This document shows, one piece after another, positions 7,239-15,945 of a DNA stretch of 64,000 nucleotides. This DNA is from SHWB01 sp050246875 (GTDB lineage: Bacteria; Pseudomonadota; Alphaproteobacteria; UBA6615). Numbering within the stretch: position 1 is the stretch's first letter; each line of letters opens with the position of its first letter. Location: assembly GCA_050246875.1 (NCBI GenBank), contig JBFWVF010000007.1:186001-250000 (forward strand), read 5' to 3'. The notes under the pieces were generated by a model that was not told the DNA's origin, made no database searches, and saw only the letters and a list, made by a program, of their open reading frames with translations. Both the position numbers and the translations under genes were made by a program.

Positions 7239-7934
7239 ATGGTCATGGACCTCGACTGGATCCGCGACGGGCTGACACGGCCGGGCAAGACGCAGCGCGG
7301 CCTCGCCGCCGCGCTCGGCATCGACCCCTCGGCCGTCAGCCGCCTGCTGACCGGCCGCCGCCGCCTGCGTGCCGACGAGATCGTCGCCGTCGCCGACTAT
7401 CTCGGCGTGCGGCCGCCGCTGGAGGCGTTCGCCGGCCCGCCGCGGCCGCGCGGCCGCGCGGGCGGCGGCGCAGGAGGGGGCGCGGCGGAGAGCGATGCGG
7501 CGCCGTTGCGCTATTCGCCGGCCGTCGCCGGCGGCCCGCGCGACCTGCCGGTGCTCGGCGTCGCGGTGGCCGGCTCGGACGGCCTGTTCGTGATGAACGG
7601 CGAGCCGCAGGCGCATATCGAGCGGCCCTCGGTGCTCGCCGGCGTCGCCCGCGCCTACGCCGTCTACATCGCCGACAGCTCGATGGAGCCGCGCTACTTC
7701 CCGGGCGAGACCGCCTACGTCAACCCCGCCCTGCCGCCGCGCAACGGCGACTTCGTCATCGTCCAGCTTCGCCCCGCCGTCGAGGGCGAGGCGCCGAAGG
7801 CACTGTGCAAGCGCCTGGTGCGCCGCACGCCGTCGATGCTGGTGATCTCCCAGCTCAACCCGGCGCGCGAGATCGAGTTCGCGCTCGACCGGATCGAAAG
7901 CATCCACGTCATCGTGCTGGCCGGCCGCGGCTGA
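7239..7934 (+). CDS. XRE-family repressor with S24 (LexA/CI-like) peptidase domain
   Basis: 231 residues from ATG 7239; earlier in-frame ATGs at 7188 and 7194 are alternatives, and none has a good ribosome site. The helix-turn-helix is at about 15-55 (TQRGLAAALGIDPSAVSRLLTGRRRL), followed by a Gly/Arg-rich linker. The S24 domain carries DSSMEPRYFPG with nucleophile Ser148, and the general-base candidate Lys191 in LCKRLVRR. Such proteins are CI-type repressors that may self-cleave under RecA or sense stress. Divergent arrangement with the gene at 6488-7150 suggests it controls that gene and itself. Confidence 0.82.
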   Translation: MVMDLDWIRDGLTRPGKTQRGLAAALGIDPSAVSRLLTGRRRLRADEIVAVADYLGVRPPLEAFAGPPRPRGRAGGGAGGGAAESDAAPLRYSPAVAGGPRDLPVLGVAVAGSDGLFVMNGEPQAHIERPSVLAGVARAYAVYIADSSMEPRYFPGETAYVNPALPPRNGDFVIVQLRPAVEGEAPKALCKRLVRRTPSMLVISQLNPAREIEFALDRIESIHVIVLAGRG

Positions 7935-7978
7935 GGCGCCTCCGTCCCTGCACACCTCTTCCTGACGTCCCCGCGCGC

Positions 7979-8122
7979 CTCATCCTGAGGAGCCCGCGCG
8001 AGCGGGCGTCTCGAAGGACGAGGCGCGTCACGCGCTGCGTGCATCCGCCGCCCTCGCCGCCCGTCTCCACCACGGCCCCCGTCCTTCGAGACGCGGCCTG
8101 ACGGCCGCTCCTCAGGATGAGG
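7979..8122. repeat. Palindromic intergenic repeat pair (CTCATCCTGAGGAG type)
   Basis: Left arm 7979-8023 (CTCATCCTGAGGAG to GAAGGACGAGG) and right arm 8080-8122 (GTCCTTCGAGAC to CTCCTCAGGATGAGG) are inverted copies of an element very common between genes in alphaproteobacteria. Together they can form a long stem. The remainder of the gene-free interval 7935-8369 shows nothing else that I can support. Confidence 0.75.
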
Positions 8123-8369
8123 CCCTTGAGAATGTGTCCCTTCCTTACCCGCACCACGTTCCCCGGGTGCCTCACCCTTCCGCCGTAGGCGCCCCGGTCG
8201 CCTGCGCGCCCGGCGACGCCAACGCCGGAAGCCCTCTCCCGACGGGAGTGGAATGGTCCTGTGTCCGATCCGCGCGGACGGGCGACGGACCGGGCCGGGG
8301 CCGCACGAAAGATGGCGCCGGGCGACGCCGCGCCGGGCTATAAATCGGGCCGCTCACGGGAGGACCCAC

Positions 8370-9269
8370 ATGACGACGACGCCGCTCGTCTGGCTCAACG
8401 GCGCCACCACGGAAGAGGCCGAGGCGCGCATCTCGCCCTTCGACCGCGGCTTCCTGTGGGGCGACGGGGTCTACGAGATCACGCCGGTGTTCGCCGGCCG
8501 CGCCTATCGCCTCGCCGACCATATCGATCGCCTGTTCCGCTCCCTGGCCTACCTGCAGATCGACTGCGGCCGCGACAAGGCCGCCCTGCTGCGCGCCACC
8601 GAGGCCTATCTCGACGCCAACGCCAAGGCCGGACGCCTCGCCGACTCGCCGATGTACCGGCTCGGCCACTGGGTCACGCGCGGGCCCGACAGCGCGACCA
8701 TGGCGGCGCGCGACGCCGGGCCGGCGACGGTGATGCTGTGGCTGCGCCCGGCCGATGCCGGCGCCGTCGCCCGCAACCAGCGCGACGGCGTCAAGCTGGT
8801 GGTCTCGACGACGCGGCGCAACGCGCCCTCCTCGATCGAGCCGCGCGCCAAGGTGACGAGCAAGATCAACCAGATCCTCGCCGAGATGGACGCCGCCGCC
8901 CAGGGCGGCCTCGCGCTGATGCTCGACCTCGACGGCAACGTCGCCGAGCAGGCCGTCGCCAACTTCTTCATCGTGCGCGACGGCGTGCTGTGGACGCCGC
9001 CCGAGGGCAACATCCTCGAAGGCGTGACCCGCAAGGTGGTGTTCGAGATCGCCGCCCGCCTCGGCATCCCGGTCGAGCAGAAGCTGTTCACCCTCTACGA
9101 CGTCGCCCAGGCCGACGAGTTCTTCATCACCTCCAGCGCCATCTGCGCAATGCCGGTGCGCCAGGTCGACCGCTTCACGCCGAAGGCCGGCATTCCCGGC
9201 CCGGTGACGCGCCGGCTGATCGACGCCTTCACCGCCGACACCGGGCTCGACTTCGCGCGCCTCAACTGA
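8370..9269 (+). CDS. PLP class-IV aminotransferase (D-amino-acid transaminase-like)
   Basis: 299 residues from ATG 8370 with a GGGAGG site. Fold-type IV aminotransferase: NGATTEEAEARISPFDRGFLWGDGVYE at the start, catalytic Lys161 in RAKVTSKIN, then ANFFIV, EGVTRKVVFEIA and FFITSSAICAMPVRQVD. The overall pattern is closest to D-alanine aminotransferases, which interconvert D-Ala and 2-oxoglutarate with pyruvate and D-Glu; branched-chain or aminodeoxychorismate-lyase activity cannot be excluded from motifs alone. The acyl-CoA ligase follows after 28 bases on the same strand. Confidence 0.82.
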   Translation: MTTTPLVWLNGATTEEAEARISPFDRGFLWGDGVYEITPVFAGRAYRLADHIDRLFRSLAYLQIDCGRDKAALLRATEAYLDANAKAGRLADSPMYRLGHWVTRGPDSATMAARDAGPATVMLWLRPADAGAVARNQRDGVKLVVSTTRRNAPSSIEPRAKVTSKINQILAEMDAAAQGGLALMLDLDGNVAEQAVANFFIVRDGVLWTPPEGNILEGVTRKVVFEIAARLGIPVEQKLFTLYDVAQADEFFITSSAICAMPVRQVDRFTPKAGIPGPVTRRLIDAFTADTGLDFARLN

Positions 9270-9297
9270 GCGGCGGCGCGACGGAGGACGGCCGAGC

Positions 9298-10983
9298 ATG
9301 CCCCGCCCCTCCTACGACCACGGCGCCACCACGGCGAGGCTGATCGGCGCCACCATCGGCGAGGCCTTCGCGCACGCCGTGGCGCAACGGCCCGACGCCG
9401 AGGCCCTCGTCGTCCGCCACCAGGACATCCGCTGGAGCTGGGCCGAGCTGGCCCGGCGGGTCGACGATTTCGCCGCCGGCCTGCTGGCCCTCGGCCTCGA
9501 GCCGGGCGAGCGCATCGGCATCTGGTCGCAGAACTGCGCCGAGTGGACGGTGGCGCAGTTCGCCGCCGCGAAGGCCGGCCTGATCCTCGTCACCGTCAAC
9601 CCGGCCTATCGCGCGGCCGAGCTGGAATACGCCCTGGCCCGGGTCGGCTGCGCGGCACTGGTCCTGTCGCCGGCCCTCCGGTCGAGCGACTACATCGCCA
9701 TCCTCAACGACCTGCTGCCGGAGCTGGCGACAAGCGAACCGGGCGCCCTGCGGAGCGCGCGGCTGCCGGCGTTGCGCGTCGTCATCCGCCTCGGCGAGGA
9801 GCGCACGCCGGGCATGCTCGCCTTCGCCGATGTCGCCGCGCGCGGCGGCGCGGCCGAGCGCGCCCGCCTCGCCGCACTCGCCGCGACGCTGCAGTTCGAC
9901 GACCCCATCAACATCCAGTTCACCTCGGGCACGACCGGGCATCCCAAGGGCGCGACGCTGTCGCACCACAACATCCTCAACAACGCCTGGTTCGTCGGCG
10001 CCGGCATGAAGCTGGTGGCCGGCGACCGCCTGTGCGTGCCGGTGCCGCTCTACCATTGCTTCGGCATGGCGCTGGGCAACATCACTTGCGCGCTGCACGG
10101 CGCGACCATCGTCTACCCCTCCGAGGTGTTCGAGCCGGCGGCGACGCTGGCGGCCATCGCCGGGGAGCGCTGCACCGCCCTCTACGGCGTGCCGACGATG
10201 TTCGTCGCCATGCTCGACCACCCCGACTTCGCCCGCCACGACATGTCGAGCCTGCGCACCGGCGTCATCGGCGCCGCACCGTGCCCTGTCGAGCTGATGC
10301 GCCGCGTTGTCGAGCGCATGAACATGCATGAGGTCACCCTCGCCTACGGCATGACCGAAACCTCCCCCGTCTCCACCCAGGCCGCCACCAACGACACGCT
10401 GGAGAACAAGGTGGCGACCGTCGGCCGCGTCGGTCCGCACGTCGAGATCAAGATCGTCGATGCCGAGGGCCGCGTCGTGCCACGCGGCGAGACCGGCGAG
10501 TTCTGTACCCGCGGCTACTCGGTGATGCTGGGCTACTGGGACGACGCCGACCGCACGGCCGAGGCCATCGACGCGACCGGCTGGATGCACACCGGCGACC
10601 TTGCGACGATGGACGACGATGGTTACGTCCGCATCGTCGGCCGCCTCAAGGACATGGTCATCCGCGGCGGCGAGAACGTCTATCCGCGCGAGGTCGAGGA
10701 ATTCCTCTTCCGCCACCCCAAGGTTCGCGAGGCGCAGGTGGTCGGCGTGCCCGACCCCCGCTACGGCGAGGAGCTGTGCGCGTGGGTCCGCCTGCGCGAC
10801 GGCGAGACGGCGACCGAGGACGAGCTGCGCGCATGGTGTCGCGAGCGCATCGCGCACTACAAGGTTCCGCGCTATGTGCTGCTTGTCGACGCGTTCCCAA
10901 TGACGATCACGGGCAAGGTGCAGAAGTTCGTCATGCGCGAGCAATCGATCGTCCGTCTCGGCCTCGCCACGACGGCTGACTGA
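9298..10983 (+). CDS. AMP-binding fatty-acid--CoA ligase family protein
   Basis: 561 residues, full length for the family. Motifs are in order: the P-loop FTSGTTGHPKG at 208-218, the aromatic-rich VPLYHCFGMALGN, YGMTETSP (adenine and substrate pocket), TGWMHTGDLATMDDDGY (ATP-binding Asp), GRLKDMVIRGGENVYPREVE hinge, and MTITGKVQKF with the C-terminal catalytic Lys. It activates a carboxylic acid as acyl-AMP, then forms acyl-CoA. Substrate is not readable; the type resembles medium- and long-chain acyl-CoA synthetases. A GGAGG site precedes the ATG. Confidence 0.9.
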   Translation: MPRPSYDHGATTARLIGATIGEAFAHAVAQRPDAEALVVRHQDIRWSWAELARRVDDFAAGLLALGLEPGERIGIWSQNCAEWTVAQFAAAKAGLILVTVNPAYRAAELEYALARVGCAALVLSPALRSSDYIAILNDLLPELATSEPGALRSARLPALRVVIRLGEERTPGMLAFADVAARGGAAERARLAALAATLQFDDPINIQFTSGTTGHPKGATLSHHNILNNAWFVGAGMKLVAGDRLCVPVPLYHCFGMALGNITCALHGATIVYPSEVFEPAATLAAIAGERCTALYGVPTMFVAMLDHPDFARHDMSSLRTGVIGAAPCPVELMRRVVERMNMHEVTLAYGMTETSPVSTQAATNDTLENKVATVGRVGPHVEIKIVDAEGRVVPRGETGEFCTRGYSVMLGYWDDADRTAEAIDATGWMHTGDLATMDDDGYVRIVGRLKDMVIRGGENVYPREVEEFLFRHPKVREAQVVGVPDPRYGEELCAWVRLRDGETATEDELRAWCRERIAHYKVPRYVLLVDAFPMTITGKVQKFVMREQSIVRLGLATTAD

Positions 10984-11010
10984 GGCCCCGCGAGAGAACC
11001 GCAGGGTTGT

Positions 11011-11025
11011 AATTCGCGCCGAATT
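11011..11025. promoter_or_regulatory. Perfect 15-bp palindrome upstream of the NAGGN operon
   Basis: AATTCG-CGC-CGAATT lies in the AT-richest part of the 278-base space before the osmolyte operon, followed at 11033 by TTGACT. It could be an operator or part of the terminator region of the ligase gene. No regulator is identified. Confidence 0.3.
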
Positions 11026-11261
11026 CCCTATGTTGACTGTCACGACGCGTTGCGCCGCGACAGCATTCGCGCGCGCCGCGCACGGCCCACGCAAACGACA
11101 TCGCCGACAATCGGGACTTCAGGAGCAGTGATGAACTGCAGATCGGGGAACCCATTGCCGTCTGTCGGCGTTGTCCGCGAGGCGGGCCCGGCGTCCTGCG
11201 CCGCTTCCTCGCTGTCGGCATGCCGGCCATCCGAATCCATTCACTGCGGGAGAAGATTGCG

Positions 11262-13052
11262 ATGTGCGGCATAGCCGGTGAGCTACGCTTCGACGATGCC
11301 CCGGCCGATTCCGCCGCGATCGAGCGCATGGCGGCGACGATGGCGCCGCGCGGTCCCGACGCGCAGGGCCTCTACGCCCAGGCGGGCGTCGCCTTCGGCC
11401 ATCGCCGCCTGCGCATCATCGACCTTTCCGCTGCCTCGGCCCAGCCGCTGGTCGACCCGTCCCTAGGCCTCGCCATCGTCTTCAACGGTTGCATATACAA
11501 TTACAAGGCGCTGCGGCGCGAACTCGGGGAGAAGGGCTATCGCTTCTTCTCGCAGGGCGACACCGAGGTGCTGCTGAAGGCGTGGCATGCCTGGGGGCCG
11601 GCGGCGATGCAGCGCCTGCACGGCATGTTCGCCTTTGCCATCTGGGAACGCGAGAGCGGCCGCGTGACCCTGGGGCGCGACCGCCTCGGCATCAAGCCCC
11701 TCTACCTCGCGCGCGACGGCAAGCGGCTGCGTTTCGCCTCGACCCTGCCGGCGCTGCTGGCCGGTGGCGGCGTCGACACCACGATCGACCGCACGGCGCT
11801 CGCCCACTACATGAGCTTCCATGCCGTGGTGCCGGCGCCGCGCACGCTGCTCGCCGGCGTCGAGAAGCTGCCGCCGGCAACGCTGCTGACGGTCGAGGCC
11901 GATGGCAGCGAGAGCCGCGAGACCTGGTGGGACTGCACCTACGGCCCGCGCGACGACGACAAGGGGCGCGACGAGGCTTCGTGGCGCGACGAGGTGCTGG
12001 CGACGCTGCGCCGTGCCGTGGAGCGCCGGCTGGAGGCCGACGTGCCTGTCGGCGTGCTGCTGTCGGGCGGCCTCGACTCCTCGCTGATCGTCGCGCTTCT
12101 CGCCGAGGCCGGTCAGCACGACCTTCGGACTTTCTCCATCGGCTTCGAGGCCGTCGGCGGCGAGGCCGGCGACGAGTTCGAGTACTCCGACATCGTGGCG
12201 CGCCGCTTCGGCACCGACCACCGCAAGATATTCGTTCCCGGCAGCCGTGCCCTCGATCGCCTCGACGACTGCATCGGCGCGATGTCGGAGCCGATGGTCA
12301 GTCACGACTGCATCGGCTTCTACCTGCTGTCGGAGGAAGTCTCGAAAGGCGTGCGCGTCGTCCAGTCCGGCCAGGGCGCCGACGAGATCTTCGCCGGCTA
12401 CCACTGGTATCCGCCGATGCTCGACGCCAACGATCCCGTGGCGGAGTACGCCCGCGTCTTCTTCGATGCCGACCGCAAGGCGCTCGCCGGCCTGATCGGG
12501 CCCTCGGGCGCCGATCCCGACGCGCCGCGCGACTTCGTCGCCGGCCACTTCGCCGCACCCGGCGCGGAGCGGCCGGTCGACAAGGCCCTGCGCCTCGATT
12601 CGCGCGTCATGCTGACGGAGGACCCGGTCAAGCGCGTCGACAACATGACGATGGCCTGGGGCCTGGAGGCGCGCGTGCCCTTCCTCGACCACGAGGTCGT
12701 CGAACTCGCCGCCCGCATCCCGGCCGAGCTGAAGGTGGCGCAGGGCGGCAAGCACATCCTCAAGGAAGCGGGGCGGCAGGTGCTGCCCGCCGCCGTGATC
12801 GACCGGCCGAAGGGCTACTTCCCGGTGCCGGCGCTCAAGTACCTGCGCGGCCCGTTCCTCGAGCGCGTGCAGGATGCCCTCACGGCGCCCGCGGCGCGTC
12901 GGCGCGGCCTGTTCGACGCCGCGGCCGTGGAGAAGCTGCTCGCCGATCCTGAGGCCAACATCACGCCGCTCGGCGGCTCGCGGCTGTGGCAGGTGGCGCT
13001 GCTCGAATGCTGGCTGCAGAAGCACAATATCGGCGCGGAGCTTGCGGCATGA
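11262..13052 (+). CDS. asnO: N-acetylglutaminylglutamine amidotransferase
   Basis: 596 residues. The ATG at 11262 is chosen because Cys2 (MCGIAGE) is the Ntn nucleophile of the glutaminase domain (residues 1-190, with RGPDAQG, HRRLRIIDLS, FNGCIYNY and GMFAFAIW). The synthetase domain has the PP-loop SGGLDSS at 268-274, and later VVQSGQGADEIFAGYHWY and VPFLDHEVVELA. It resembles asparagine synthetase, but the next two genes show it belongs to the NAGGN osmolyte pathway. There it amidates N-acetylglutaminylglutamine, using Gln and ATP. First gene of an operon with 4-base overlaps. Confidence 0.92.
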   Translation: MCGIAGELRFDDAPADSAAIERMAATMAPRGPDAQGLYAQAGVAFGHRRLRIIDLSAASAQPLVDPSLGLAIVFNGCIYNYKALRRELGEKGYRFFSQGDTEVLLKAWHAWGPAAMQRLHGMFAFAIWERESGRVTLGRDRLGIKPLYLARDGKRLRFASTLPALLAGGGVDTTIDRTALAHYMSFHAVVPAPRTLLAGVEKLPPATLLTVEADGSESRETWWDCTYGPRDDDKGRDEASWRDEVLATLRRAVERRLEADVPVGVLLSGGLDSSLIVALLAEAGQHDLRTFSIGFEAVGGEAGDEFEYSDIVARRFGTDHRKIFVPGSRALDRLDDCIGAMSEPMVSHDCIGFYLLSEEVSKGVRVVQSGQGADEIFAGYHWYPPMLDANDPVAEYARVFFDADRKALAGLIGPSGADPDAPRDFVAGHFAAPGAERPVDKALRLDSRVMLTEDPVKRVDNMTMAWGLEARVPFLDHEVVELAARIPAELKVAQGGKHILKEAGRQVLPAAVIDRPKGYFPVPALKYLRGPFLERVQDALTAPAARRRGLFDAAAVEKLLADPEANITPLGGSRLWQVALLECWLQKHNIGAELAA

Positions 13053-14806
13053 GCCATCCGCCCCGACGGCGCGGCTTCCACCGCCTTGCCGGCCGCAGCG
13101 CCCCGTCGCTGCAGCCGATGCGTGACGCCAACGCACCGCCGACGCCGGATGCCACGGCCAATGCCGTCGTCGACTGCGGCTGGGGCCGGCTGGTCTTCGC
13201 CCACACCTTCGCCGACCTGGCGACCGTGGCGCGGACGCTGCTGGCCGAGACCCAGGGCCAGCGCGACATCGCCTTCTATCTGCAGGACCCGCACGTCGTC
13301 CTTGCGATGGCGCCGCAGGATCTGTTCCTCGATCCGTCACATACCTACCGACTTGCCCTGCCAACCTATCGTGCGGCGCGGCGCCAACCGGCCGGGGTCG
13401 CCGTCCGCCGGCTCTGCACCGTCGCCGACGCCGACGCCGTCAATCGCATCTACGCCGCCCGCCACATGGTCGGCGTGCGGCCGGATTACCTGTGGCGCGA
13501 ACGCGACGGGCGCCTGGTCACCTGGTTCGTCGCCGAGGACGAGGCATCCGGCGAGATCGTCGGCACGGCCATGGGCGTCGATCATGTCCGCGCCTTCAAC
13601 GATGCCGAGCACGGCAGTTCGCTGTGGTCGCTGGCGGTCGACCCGCAGGCGCAGCGCCCGGGCATCGGCGAACTGCTGGTGCGGCGCCTCGCCGAGCATT
13701 TCAAGGCGCGCGGACGCGCCTTCATGGACCTCTCGGTGATGCACGACAACGAGGAGGCGATCTCGCTTTACACGAAACTCGGCTTCCGCCGCGTGCCGGT
13801 GTTCGCGGTCAAGCGCAAGAACCAGATCAACGCCCAGCTCTTTTCCGGTCCGGCACGGCCGACCGGCCTCAACCCGTACGCCACCATCATCGTCGACGAG
13901 GCGCGCCGGCGTGGCATCGCCGTCGACGTGCTCGACGCCGAGGGCGGCTATTTCCGCCTGTCGCACGGCTCGCACGCCGTCGTCTGCCGTGAAAGCCTGT
14001 CGGAACTGACGTCGGCCGTGGCGATGAGCCGCTGCGACGACAAGGCGGTGACGCGCCGCCTGATGCAGTCCGCCGGCATTTCCGTGCCGGAGCAGATCGT
14101 CGCCGGCGATGTGGCCGAGGCGGAGGCGTTTCTCGCGCACCACGGCGCAGTTGTCGTCAAGCCGGCGCGCGGCGAACAGGGTCGCGGCGTCGCCGTCGAC
14201 CTGCGTACGCCCGAGCAGCTCCACCGCGCGATCGTGGCAGCGCGCGAGCAGGACGCCACCGTGCTGGTCGAGCGCTTCGTTGCCGGCCACGACGTGCGTC
14301 TGATCGTCATCGACGATCGCCTCGTCGCCGCCGCCGTGCGACGCCCGGCGCGCGTGGTGGGCAGCGGCGAACACACGATCCGCGAACTGATCGAGCGCCA
14401 GAGCCGCCGCCGTGCCGCCGCTTCCGGCGGCGAGTCGACCATTCCGCTCGACGCCGAGACGGAGCGTTGCGTCGCCGCGGCGGGCTTCACGCTCGACGAT
14501 GTGCTGGCCAAGGATACGCCGCTGGAGGTTCGCAAGACCGCCAACCTGCATACCGGAGGCACCATCCACGACATCACCGACCGCATCTCGCGGCACATCG
14601 TCGAGGCGGCGATCGCCGGCGCGAAGGCGCTGTCGATCCCGGTCGTCGGCTTCGACTTCATCGTCCCGTCCATCGCCGGCGACGACTACGTCTTCATCGA
14701 GGCCAACGAACGGCCCGGACTCGCCAACCACGAGCCGCAACCGACCGCCGAGCGCTTCGTCGACCTGCTCTTCCCCATGACCGCGGCGTCACGGGTGGCG
14801 GCATGA
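13049..14806 (+). CDS. ngs: N-acetylglutaminylglutamine synthetase (GNAT plus ATP-grasp)
   Basis: 585 residues, starting at an ATG that overlaps the asnO stop (ATGA). Two fused domains: a GNAT acetyltransferase (about 130-265, with VAEDEASGEIVGTAMG, LAVDPQAQRPGIGELLVRRLAEHF and ISLYTKLGFRRVPVF) and an ATP-grasp ligase (about 310-580, with VVVKPARGEQGRGVAV, VLVERFVAGHDVRLIVID and GFDFIVPS...FIEANERPGLANHEP). This fusion matches known NAGGN synthetases that acetylate Gln and join two glutamines. The dipeptide is then amidated by the asnO product. Cytoplasmic; expected to be induced by osmotic stress. Confidence 0.92.
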   Translation: MSHPPRRRGFHRLAGRSAPSLQPMRDANAPPTPDATANAVVDCGWGRLVFAHTFADLATVARTLLAETQGQRDIAFYLQDPHVVLAMAPQDLFLDPSHTYRLALPTYRAARRQPAGVAVRRLCTVADADAVNRIYAARHMVGVRPDYLWRERDGRLVTWFVAEDEASGEIVGTAMGVDHVRAFNDAEHGSSLWSLAVDPQAQRPGIGELLVRRLAEHFKARGRAFMDLSVMHDNEEAISLYTKLGFRRVPVFAVKRKNQINAQLFSGPARPTGLNPYATIIVDEARRRGIAVDVLDAEGGYFRLSHGSHAVVCRESLSELTSAVAMSRCDDKAVTRRLMQSAGISVPEQIVAGDVAEAEAFLAHHGAVVVKPARGEQGRGVAVDLRTPEQLHRAIVAAREQDATVLVERFVAGHDVRLIVIDDRLVAAAVRRPARVVGSGEHTIRELIERQSRRRAAASGGESTIPLDAETERCVAAAGFTLDDVLAKDTPLEVRKTANLHTGGTIHDITDRISRHIVEAAIAGAKALSIPVVGFDFIVPSIAGDDYVFIEANERPGLANHEPQPTAERFVDLLFPMTAASRVAA

Positions 14807-15942
14807 GCGGCCCGCGAAACCCGGCGCCGATGCCCGAGATCGAGATCGACGCCGACTACCTGGCGAACCTGCTCAACCGCCTGCTGACGACGCCGAGCCC
14901 GAGCGGCTACACCGACGCCGTCGTCCGCCTGTGCGCGCGCGAGCTGGAACGCCTCGGCGTGCCCTACGAGCTGACGCGGCGCGGTGCCATCCGCGCCACG
15001 CTGGCCGGTCATCACACCCAGCCGGCGCGCGCCGTCGTCGCCCATGTCGATACACTGGGCGCGCAGGTGAAGCGGCTCAAGGACAACGGCCGCCTCGAAC
15101 TGGTGCCGATCGGCCACTGGTCGGCGCGCTTCGCCGAGGGCGCGCGCTGCACGGTGTTCACCGACGACGGAGCGATCCGCGGCACCATCCTGCCGCTGAA
15201 GGCGTCGGGCCACACCTTCAACCAGGAGATCGACACCCAGCCGGTGGGCTGGCCGCATGTCGAGCTGCGCGTCGATGTCGTGGCCCATGATCAGGCCATG
15301 CTGGCCAGTCATGGCATCAATGTCGGCGACATCGTCGCCATCGACTCGGCGCCCGAGTTCTCGCCGAACGGCTTCATCAACGCCCGCCATCTCGACGACA
15401 AGGCCGGCGTCGCCGTGCTGTTCGCCTCGCTGGCGGCGCTGCGCGCGATCAAGCGCGTGCCGCCGGTCGCCGTACACTTCCTGTTCACCATTGCCGAGGA
15501 GGTCGGCGTCGGCGCGTCGGCCGTCCTGCACGGCGACGTCGCCTCGATGGTGACCATCGACAACGGCACCACGGCGCCGGGACAGAACAGCCGCGAGACC
15601 GGCGTGACGGTGGCGATGGCCGACCAGACCGGCCCGTTCGACTACCACCTGACGCAGAAGCTCCTGCGCCTCGCCCGCGAGAACGACATCCCGCACCAGC
15701 GCGACGTCTTCCGCTACTACCGTTCCGACAGCGCGGCCGCGCTGGAGGCCGGCAACGACATCCGTACCGCCCTTCTGACCTTCGGCATCGACGCCTCGCA
15801 CGGCTGGGAACGCATCCACCTCGATGCGCTGGTCGACCTCGCGCGACTGGTGGCCGTCTATGTGATGAGCGAGGTCGAGCTGCCGCGCGATGCCAACGAA
15901 ATGGCGTCGCTCAAGGGCTTCACCCGCCAGCCGACCACCTGA
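14803..15942 (+). CDS. M42-family peptidase of the NAGGN osmolyte system
   Basis: 379 residues; the start overlaps the ngs stop (ATGA). Co-catalytic metallopeptidase with AHVDTLG (His81, Asp83), HLDDKAGVAVL near 196, AEEVGVG near 232 and a late IDASHGWERIH. Those motifs supply the two-metal site and the catalytic Glu. In NAGGN clusters of other bacteria the third gene is this peptidase, presumably cleaving the osmolyte or a side product when pressure falls; its precise substrate is not established to my knowledge. Confidence 0.88.
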   Translation: MSGPRNPAPMPEIEIDADYLANLLNRLLTTPSPSGYTDAVVRLCARELERLGVPYELTRRGAIRATLAGHHTQPARAVVAHVDTLGAQVKRLKDNGRLELVPIGHWSARFAEGARCTVFTDDGAIRGTILPLKASGHTFNQEIDTQPVGWPHVELRVDVVAHDQAMLASHGINVGDIVAIDSAPEFSPNGFINARHLDDKAGVAVLFASLAALRAIKRVPPVAVHFLFTIAEEVGVGASAVLHGDVASMVTIDNGTTAPGQNSRETGVTVAMADQTGPFDYHLTQKLLRLARENDIPHQRDVFRYYRSDSAAALEAGNDIRTALLTFGIDASHGWERIHLDALVDLARLVAVYVMSEVELPRDANEMASLKGFTRQPTT

Positions 15943-15945
15943 CGG

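Noticed and set aside
6488..7934. Prophage
   Set aside because: A CI-like repressor is present, but no integrase, terminase, portal, capsid or lysis gene is seen nearby.
9262..11094. 610-codon frame opposite the acyl-CoA ligase
   Set aside because: Antisense shadow; Arg/His/Ala-rich, no motif, and the plus-strand gene has full family signatures.
11262..13052. Ordinary asparagine synthetase
   Set aside because: The domain layout fits, but the overlapping GNAT-ATP-grasp and M42 genes identify the NAGGN pathway.
11463..13364. 633-codon frame opposite asnO
   Set aside because: Antisense shadow of the amidotransferase gene with no recognisable domain.
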